In this document: positions 59,739-64,000 of the stretch, in pieces
Numbering within the stretch: position 1 is the first letter of the stretch
Layout of the letters: every line of letters begins with the position of its first letter
Source: Pseudomonadales bacterium
Lineage (GTDB): Bacteria > Pseudomonadota > Gammaproteobacteria > Pseudomonadales > Azotimanducaceae
NCBI GenBank assembly: GCA_029251375.1
Contig: JAQXDL010000041.1
Location: forward strand, 49,997 to 113,996
DNA: 64,000 bases
Direction of reading: 5' to 3'
The notes under the pieces: model-generated
What the model saw: the letters and a program-made list of their open reading frames with translations, nothing else
What the model was told of the DNA's origin: nothing
Databases searched by the model: none
Position numbers and translations under genes: made by a program

Positions 59739-60167
59739 TCACTTGCTACCTTCACTCGGGTTATCTTGCCATCGATGCGGGCGTGTCGATGGCCACAATT
59801 GTACGCGTACACCATTTGCCGATTTCGGATGAATAAAAACCTGCGGTGTGCCAACCCCCATCAACTGAACACCCTGTGATTCGAGGTTTGCGACGGTGGC
59901 ATCCAGATCATCAACTTTGAGTGCGAGGGTGTGAACGCCCTCACCACGTGATTCAAGTACCTTTTCAATCGGTGACTGCTCCCCCATTGGCGCTATCAAC
60001 TCGAGAAACGTATTGTCCTCAAGCAGAAAGAACGCCTGGCGAATGCCTATCTCCGGCAGATCTGCTCTGTGACTCAGAGGCAAACCAAATTGGTTTTGCC
60101 AGGTGTGTATGGCTTGATCAATATCTCGAACCAATATCACTACATGATCGGCACCCGTAAAAGGCAT
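59739..60167 (-). CDS. VOC/glyoxalase family protein
   Basis: Vicinal oxygen chelate protein of 142 residues with two beta-alpha-beta-beta-beta modules: ADHVVILVRDIDQAIHTWQNQFGLPL, with His at the metal position, and GVHTLALKVDDLDATVANLESQG, again with His, then IHPKSANGVRVQLWPS. It looks like the glyoxalase-like_3/methylmalonyl-CoA-epimerase-like group. Metal ligands His and Glu (TFLELIAP) are present. First gene of the VOC-PhyH-epimerase operon. Confidence 0.88.
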   Translation of the reverse strand: MPFTGADHVVILVRDIDQAIHTWQNQFGLPLSHRADLPEIGIRQAFFLLEDNTFLELIAPMGEQSPIEKVLESRGEGVHTLALKVDDLDATVANLESQGVQLMGVGTPQVFIHPKSANGVRVQLWPSTRPHRWQDNPSEGSK

Positions 60168-60277
60168 AGCTGTCTCAAAAATTATACGTCAACCCAATGT
60201 TATCACGGTTTAGCGGCGCAATTGCGCCAACAGTTAGTGTATGCCTCGTTGATCTATCGAGATATTGCTGCGTCGCT

Positions 60278-61570
60278 TTATAAATTTGCGTTAGCTGCCG
60301 CAGCGACCGCCAATTGCGTAAACGCTTTAACCCATTTGCCGGTTACCTTTAGATCGACAGCATCCGGCCAACGGTCTGCGGGATGGTGAAACAGCCCATT
60401 GCCCCCAAGGATAGAAACAAACCTACCCTGACCATCGTAGACGTTACGTGCCTCGCCTAAGGGGCGCTGCCCAATCGGTGTGACGGCAGCTGGCGCCAAA
60501 CTATTCTGTTTGAGCCAAGGGTCAAGGCTGGCAACAGCCTCATCATCAGAATACTGAAGCCTAACCTGCGCACCCAGCTTCGCAGCAAAATTAGCACCCA
60601 GATGCATCCATATGTGCGCATCTTTTATCAGCGTTGGATTGTTGTGAAGGAACAGGTCTAGGCCAGTGTGGCCTAACTCATGACCGGTATTTGCAGTGAA
60701 TATGACATCTCTTTTTGGCAGCGACGATTTAACCGCGCGCATGATCTCTAGAAAACAGGCGATGCCACCGCCGCGTTCTGAAGCATTCACCCACCAACCA
60801 CTGCGAGGTGTCATCACTACCATCGGCGCAAGCTCAGGAATACTTCCTGCAATCTTGGCCTCAACATTTCTTGCAGTTGCTTTGACATACTCACAATGAA
60901 GTACAAAGCTCGCTTGGGTACCAGACTTCATTGCAGCTTGGATATCTGCCCAATGCTTGTTTGCCACCTGCAACACGGGTGGTCCAAAAGGAGAGGTGAA
61001 CTCTTCGGCATTGAGCAAGGCCGCACCATCTTCAGGCAAGCGGCTGTCCGTGACGACAACAATTGCTTTGTGTCGGCCTTCTTTTCTCGCGGCATGTAGA
61101 CGCAGGACATTAGGCGCGGAGTCAAACGGTAAAGCCATGATAACGCCGATATCAGCATGACTACCGAGTTCACCAATACTGCCGGTTATGCCGTTCGCGT
61201 CCGTGTAGCGGCAGTCGTAAAGTGGCACACCTGAGATGGCGGAGCCGGCTAAGGACAATTGAGTCGTAATAGGCTGCAACCGTTCAAACTCAAACGCGGT
61301 ATCAGTCGCTGCCACATTGAGCATCTCAATCCTGCGCATCAGCCAATCAGCACTCTGGTTATCAACATCGGTACCGGTGCGGTGAATACCCTGTGCGGCA
61401 TACTCGCCGATAATTTCTGCAATTCTACTTTGCGCGGCACTTTGTACAGTACTTTGTAAAGAACCTTGTACAGAACTTTGCATCGTGTTTTCCTCGGCCA
61501 ACAGTTGAAACTTTATGGGCAGCAAAGTCGCCAGCATACTGCCTTGGATTAAACGACGCTTTGATATCAT
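60278..61570 (-). CDS. M28-like peptidase homologue with altered metal site
   Basis: Protein of 430 residues that follows the M28 zinc-aminopeptidase fold in its C-terminal half (VVMTPRSGWW about 251-260, ERGGGIACFLEIMRAV, RDVIFTANTGHELGHTGLDLF about 287-307). The ligand motif His-x-Asp of active M28 enzymes is here Thr-Pro-Arg, and the DNASG bridge Asp is replaced by VNASE; only the HELGH-like stretch keeps candidate ligands. A Tat-like signal (KRRLIQGS at 4-11) precedes a 12-bp-repeat linker. Activity as a peptidase is doubtful. It lies 11 bp after the PhoD-like gene, so the two are co-transcribed. Confidence 0.72.
   Translation of the reverse strand: MISKRRLIQGSMLATLLPIKFQLLAEENTMQSSVQGSLQSTVQSAAQSRIAEIIGEYAAQGIHRTGTDVDNQSADWLMRRIEMLNVAATDTAFEFERLQPITTQLSLAGSAISGVPLYDCRYTDANGITGSIGELGSHADIGVIMALPFDSAPNVLRLHAARKEGRHKAIVVVTDSRLPEDGAALLNAEEFTSPFGPPVLQVANKHWADIQAAMKSGTQASFVLHCEYVKATARNVEAKIAGSIPELAPMVVMTPRSGWWVNASERGGGIACFLEIMRAVKSSLPKRDVIFTANTGHELGHTGLDLFLHNNPTLIKDAHIWMHLGANFAAKLGAQVRLQYSDDEAVASLDPWLKQNSLAPAAVTPIGQRPLGEARNVYDGQGRFVSILGGNGLFHHPADRWPDAVDLKVTGKWVKAFTQLAVAAAANANL
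61421..61480 (-). repeat. 12-bp tandem repeat in M28-like gene
   Basis: Five 12-bp units (61421-61432, 61433-61444, 61445-61456, 61457-61468, 61469-61480) encoding Gln-Ser-x-x in the linker after the signal sequence. Frame kept. Confidence 0.9.
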
Positions 61571-61581
61571 CTTGCTTATCC

Positions 61582-63174
61582 TTAAACAATAATTTCATCC
61601 ACACGCTGCACGCGGCCATCTTCTTCTTTGGATAGATCATAACCACCACAATCGAAGAATCGCACTCGTATCTCTGAGTCGGTAACGTCCATAAGTGTAA
61701 AACCATTTACCTCTTTAGTCGCGAGCAATTCATTACTCGACAGCCAAGCGGGCTGAGCAGCAGGAATCCCTCTAGCTGTAGAAGGCCAAGTTGCATCTGA
61801 AGTACTCACAGGGCCAACAAGGAGGGATTTGACGGGCGCATCAAAAGTCAGTTCCGCGCTACCTGTGATGCTAATGGCTCCTTGGGCATGAATATCACCA
61901 GAGAAGGTAAATAGCGTGCCATCTCTGAGTTCACTCAGGGCCTCAAACAACCTTTGATGCTGTCGAAACCAACCTTTTTGCCAAAGGTATTTTTCGGCCT
62001 CTACGGTGAGTTGCCCTTTTGTATCTGATATCACCTCATTGGAAACAACACCTGTAAATCCGTTGGGCGCTACAACGTCGGGATACCACTCTCGCCATTT
62101 GCCTGCGGTCCAACCCATGGGATGGCTGGGTACCAGCGCGTAGTGCTTAGCGCGGGATTCATTGATACGAGTGATTACCCAATCTTCGGCGACCGGCGGA
62201 AACAATCTCGCGTCCTCTCCCAAAGTCAGTTTACCGGCGCAATCAATGAGCGATGCTTCAAACAAACGCCCATAGGTGAGTGTCCCAAAATTTCGGTTCC
62301 ATTGAGGTTTAGGTCCACCAGGCAATGCAGGATAGTAGAGATCTGCGATCGCCTTGTGCGCAGATCGGCTAAACGCATCGGGTGGGAAGGTCACAATATC
62401 TTCTGTAGCATCATCATTTTCAAAATAGTCATGATCATCTGAAACAAAGTAGATCGGTGTTGATTTGAACCGTGTGCCATATAAGTTCGCAATTTGTTCA
62501 TCACCAATATTAGTGAGTACCTCCTCATTTGGCGTGCCAATGATTGGCTTGGATCTATCAAAACTGCCGTAACGCAGACTAAAGTACCAACCAGAAAACA
62601 GCTTCATCCACTTTGAGTTTCTGCCAAACGATGGGTGTTCATCGCCTCGCAGGTCGAAATAAATATGATCGCCAATAGCGATAGCCGCATCGGGCTGTTC
62701 AACGAGTGCAGCGTCGAACAACGTTTGGCGGAATGTATGCGGCTTAAATACCTGCATGCTTGGCGTGCCAAGCCCATCGGGGCCACCCGCACAGGTAAAA
62801 GCTAGCAGCTTGAAGGATTCAGGTTCGCTGTCTCGAGCCGGGAAGGTGCGTAGCGGCCACGGCTCCCCTAGTTCACCTTTTTCATCTGACAATTGGAGTT
62901 TGTAGGATGTGGAAGCGCTAAGATCTTTCGCGGTAAAAGACCAGTACCGCCCTTTACTATCCATTTTTTTTCCAGGTATCCCAATATCGCCAACTGACAG
63001 ATGCAATCTGCTTCTGGGCCGCTCGACCGAAACCGAAACCGACAGGCTAGTGTCGGTAGTCATTGGCAGGATGTGCCGGATATCGTCCTTACGTGCCGCC
63101 CAGGTCTTTGGCAGAAAAGACACGGGCACAGAAGCCGCCAACCATTTCAACAGTGTTCTTCGTGTTGTATTCAT
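61582..63174 (-). CDS. PhoD-like metallophosphatase
   Basis: Tat-exported protein of 530 residues with a twin-arginine start (TTRRTLLKWLAA) and a cut after Thr-Trp-Ala near residue 26. The PhoD/metallophosphoesterase pattern is DAAIAIGDHIYFD (metal Asp), VSDDHDYFEND (Asp/His), FSGDIHAQGAI (Asp-x-His) and IRVRFFDCGGYD near the end. An N-terminal fibronectin-like domain covers about 36-120. Expected to hydrolyse phosphate esters or diesters in the periplasm. First gene of an operon with the M28-like gene, and divergent from a TetR gene whose operator candidate lies between them. Confidence 0.85.
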   Translation of the reverse strand: MNTTRRTLLKWLAASVPVSFLPKTWAARKDDIRHILPMTTDTSLSVSVSVERPRSRLHLSVGDIGIPGKKMDSKGRYWSFTAKDLSASTSYKLQLSDEKGELGEPWPLRTFPARDSEPESFKLLAFTCAGGPDGLGTPSMQVFKPHTFRQTLFDAALVEQPDAAIAIGDHIYFDLRGDEHPSFGRNSKWMKLFSGWYFSLRYGSFDRSKPIIGTPNEEVLTNIGDEQIANLYGTRFKSTPIYFVSDDHDYFENDDATEDIVTFPPDAFSRSAHKAIADLYYPALPGGPKPQWNRNFGTLTYGRLFEASLIDCAGKLTLGEDARLFPPVAEDWVITRINESRAKHYALVPSHPMGWTAGKWREWYPDVVAPNGFTGVVSNEVISDTKGQLTVEAEKYLWQKGWFRQHQRLFEALSELRDGTLFTFSGDIHAQGAISITGSAELTFDAPVKSLLVGPVSTSDATWPSTARGIPAAQPAWLSSNELLATKEVNGFTLMDVTDSEIRVRFFDCGGYDLSKEEDGRVQRVDEIIV

Positions 63175-63203
63175 AACATGTACTGATACGTGTATAAATT
63201 ATT

Positions 63204-63223
63204 ATGATACGATAGCGTATCAT
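63204..63223. promoter_or_regulatory. palindrome, probable TetR operator
   Basis: ATGATACG, a 4-nt spacer and the exact reverse complement CGTATCAT, in the 78-bp gap between the PhoD-like and TetR genes. A partial copy (CTGATACGTGTAT) lies at 63183-63195. The layout fits control of both divergent promoters by the TetR protein. Confidence 0.6.
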
Positions 63224-63252
63224 CCAAGCGAGTTAATTGGAACGCCCACCTT

Positions 63253-63867
63253 ATGAACGCAAAATCAAAGCTTGAGGTCTCACAACTTCGCTATCAAGAA
63301 GAGCGCCGTCATTTGCTCATGGATGCGGCGGCGGAGGTCATTGCCCGTCAAGGACTTCGCTCTACTACGATGGATGATATTTCAGCGTTGCTGGGCATGA
63401 CCAAAATCGTGCTGTATCGAACTTTTGGGTCAAAAGATCAGCTAATTGTTTCCATACTCGAACGGGTTACTGAGGCGCTCTTGAGTATCGATAGCCGCCA
63501 GATTGAAAAATATGGGGATCGCCTGCATCGCTACTTGGAAGTTTCCAGAAAGTATGAAAACTCTATGCGCATCCTGTTGCTCCAGTCCCCTTACGATGAG
63601 AAATACAACAAACAGTACAAGAAGCTAAGCAGACAGCTAGTTAAGCGCACAATGGAGCGGGTTGAACAAAGACAAGAAGCCGGTAAAACAGAATGCAGCC
63701 TTGATGTTAAGTTCGTCAGCGAGTCCATCGTGTCATTTGTATTGGCTTCAATTTCACGATGGTTGAAGCATGGCAAACGCAATCAGGATAATGAGTTTGT
63801 TCAATGGATGTTGGTTTCACGAGCTGCGATGGAAAATCCAGGGATGGTCAAAGCCGACGATGGATAA
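63253..63867 (+). CDS. TetR/AcrR family regulator
   Basis: TetR-type repressor of 204 residues. The helix-turn-helix reads ARQGLRSTTMDDISALLGMTKIVLYRTFGSKDQLI (about 33-66). The C-terminal domain has a basic stretch, YNKQYKKLSRQLVKRTMERV. It is divergent from the PhoD-like/M28-like operon across a gap with an operator-like palindrome, so that operon is the expected target. Confidence 0.9.
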   Translation: MNAKSKLEVSQLRYQEERRHLLMDAAAEVIARQGLRSTTMDDISALLGMTKIVLYRTFGSKDQLIVSILERVTEALLSIDSRQIEKYGDRLHRYLEVSRKYENSMRILLLQSPYDEKYNKQYKKLSRQLVKRTMERVEQRQEAGKTECSLDVKFVSESIVSFVLASISRWLKHGKRNQDNEFVQWMLVSRAAMENPGMVKADDG

Positions 63868-64000
63868 TGATTTGCGAACAAAAGCTGAGATCCAAACTGA
63901 ATAATTGAGGTCGAGGTCACGGTTAATCCGCAACATCGATCATAAGCTTAACCAACATCACGGTTTTCGTTGTAAGTAAACTCTGCCGTAGTGGCACGAA
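63868..64000. other. right edge, no gene seen
   Basis: About 130 bp after the TetR gene to the window end. No recognisable frame or hairpin. Confidence 0.4.

Overview
The window looks like chromosomal DNA of a free-living, probably marine gammaproteobacterium. Base composition is close to balanced and genes are dense. There are RND efflux genes, CYP153-type P450s, an outer-membrane beta-barrel, Tat and lipoprotein signals, and proteins common in oligotrophic marine groups (PhyH, LLM oxidoreductase, Sb-PDE-like PHP, type-B esterases). The lineage is inferred from gene content only; no rRNA, tRNA, IS element, CRISPR array or phage gene was recognised.

Layout. 0.3-9.6 kb: DEAD-box helicase, DUF2780 and DUF1289 proteins, gamma-glutamyltransferase, a first CYP153-like P450, a tandem-rhodanese sulfurtransferase and an MFS exporter. 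9.7-16.7 kb: a lactose/galactose operon on the minus strand (galT-galK-lacZ-GPH symporter). 16.9-20.5 kb: ppnP, a GST, a uracil-DNA glycosylase-like gene, and a tight YbjQ-YbjQ-M48 peptidase operon. 20.6-30.3 kb: FMN-dependent glutamate synthase-like protein, RND pump pair, type-B carboxylesterase, serine hydrolase. 30.4-36 kb: TPR protein, an outer-membrane protein with a 1-base frameshift in its signal peptide, cupin, exported unknown, orphan MutS-like ATPase. 36-46.5 kb: TetR plus molybdopterin oxidoreductase, a peroxiredoxin-like selenoprotein, TetR/GST pair, M81 peptidase, a second CYP153 P450, esterase and DUF6090 protein. 47-51.6 kb: quinone oxidoreductase, debris of two decayed genes, LLM oxidoreductase, PHP phosphodiesterase. 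51.8-63.9 kb: second type-B esterase, a thioredoxin-like selenoprotein, lipoprotein, S9 peptidase, a VOC-PhyH-epimerase operon, and a TetR divergent from a PhoD-like/M28-like pair.

The most important result is that two genes that look broken by an in-frame TGA are best read as selenoproteins. In the gene at 38991-39749, TGA (39387-39389) stands where the peroxiredoxin active-site Cys is expected. In the gene at 53750-54901, TGA (54242-54244) stands in the thioredoxin active site. In both, the reading frame continues with clearly homologous sequence, and a hairpin with G at loop position 2 lies 16-20 nt downstream, as in bacterial SECIS elements. The selenocysteine machinery itself is not in the window.

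Other themes are operator-like palindromes beside two TetR genes, a pair of CYP153 paralogues, and an unusually large number of short tandem duplications (9-17 bp units). These occur in at least five coding regions, always in frame, and in several intergenic gaps.
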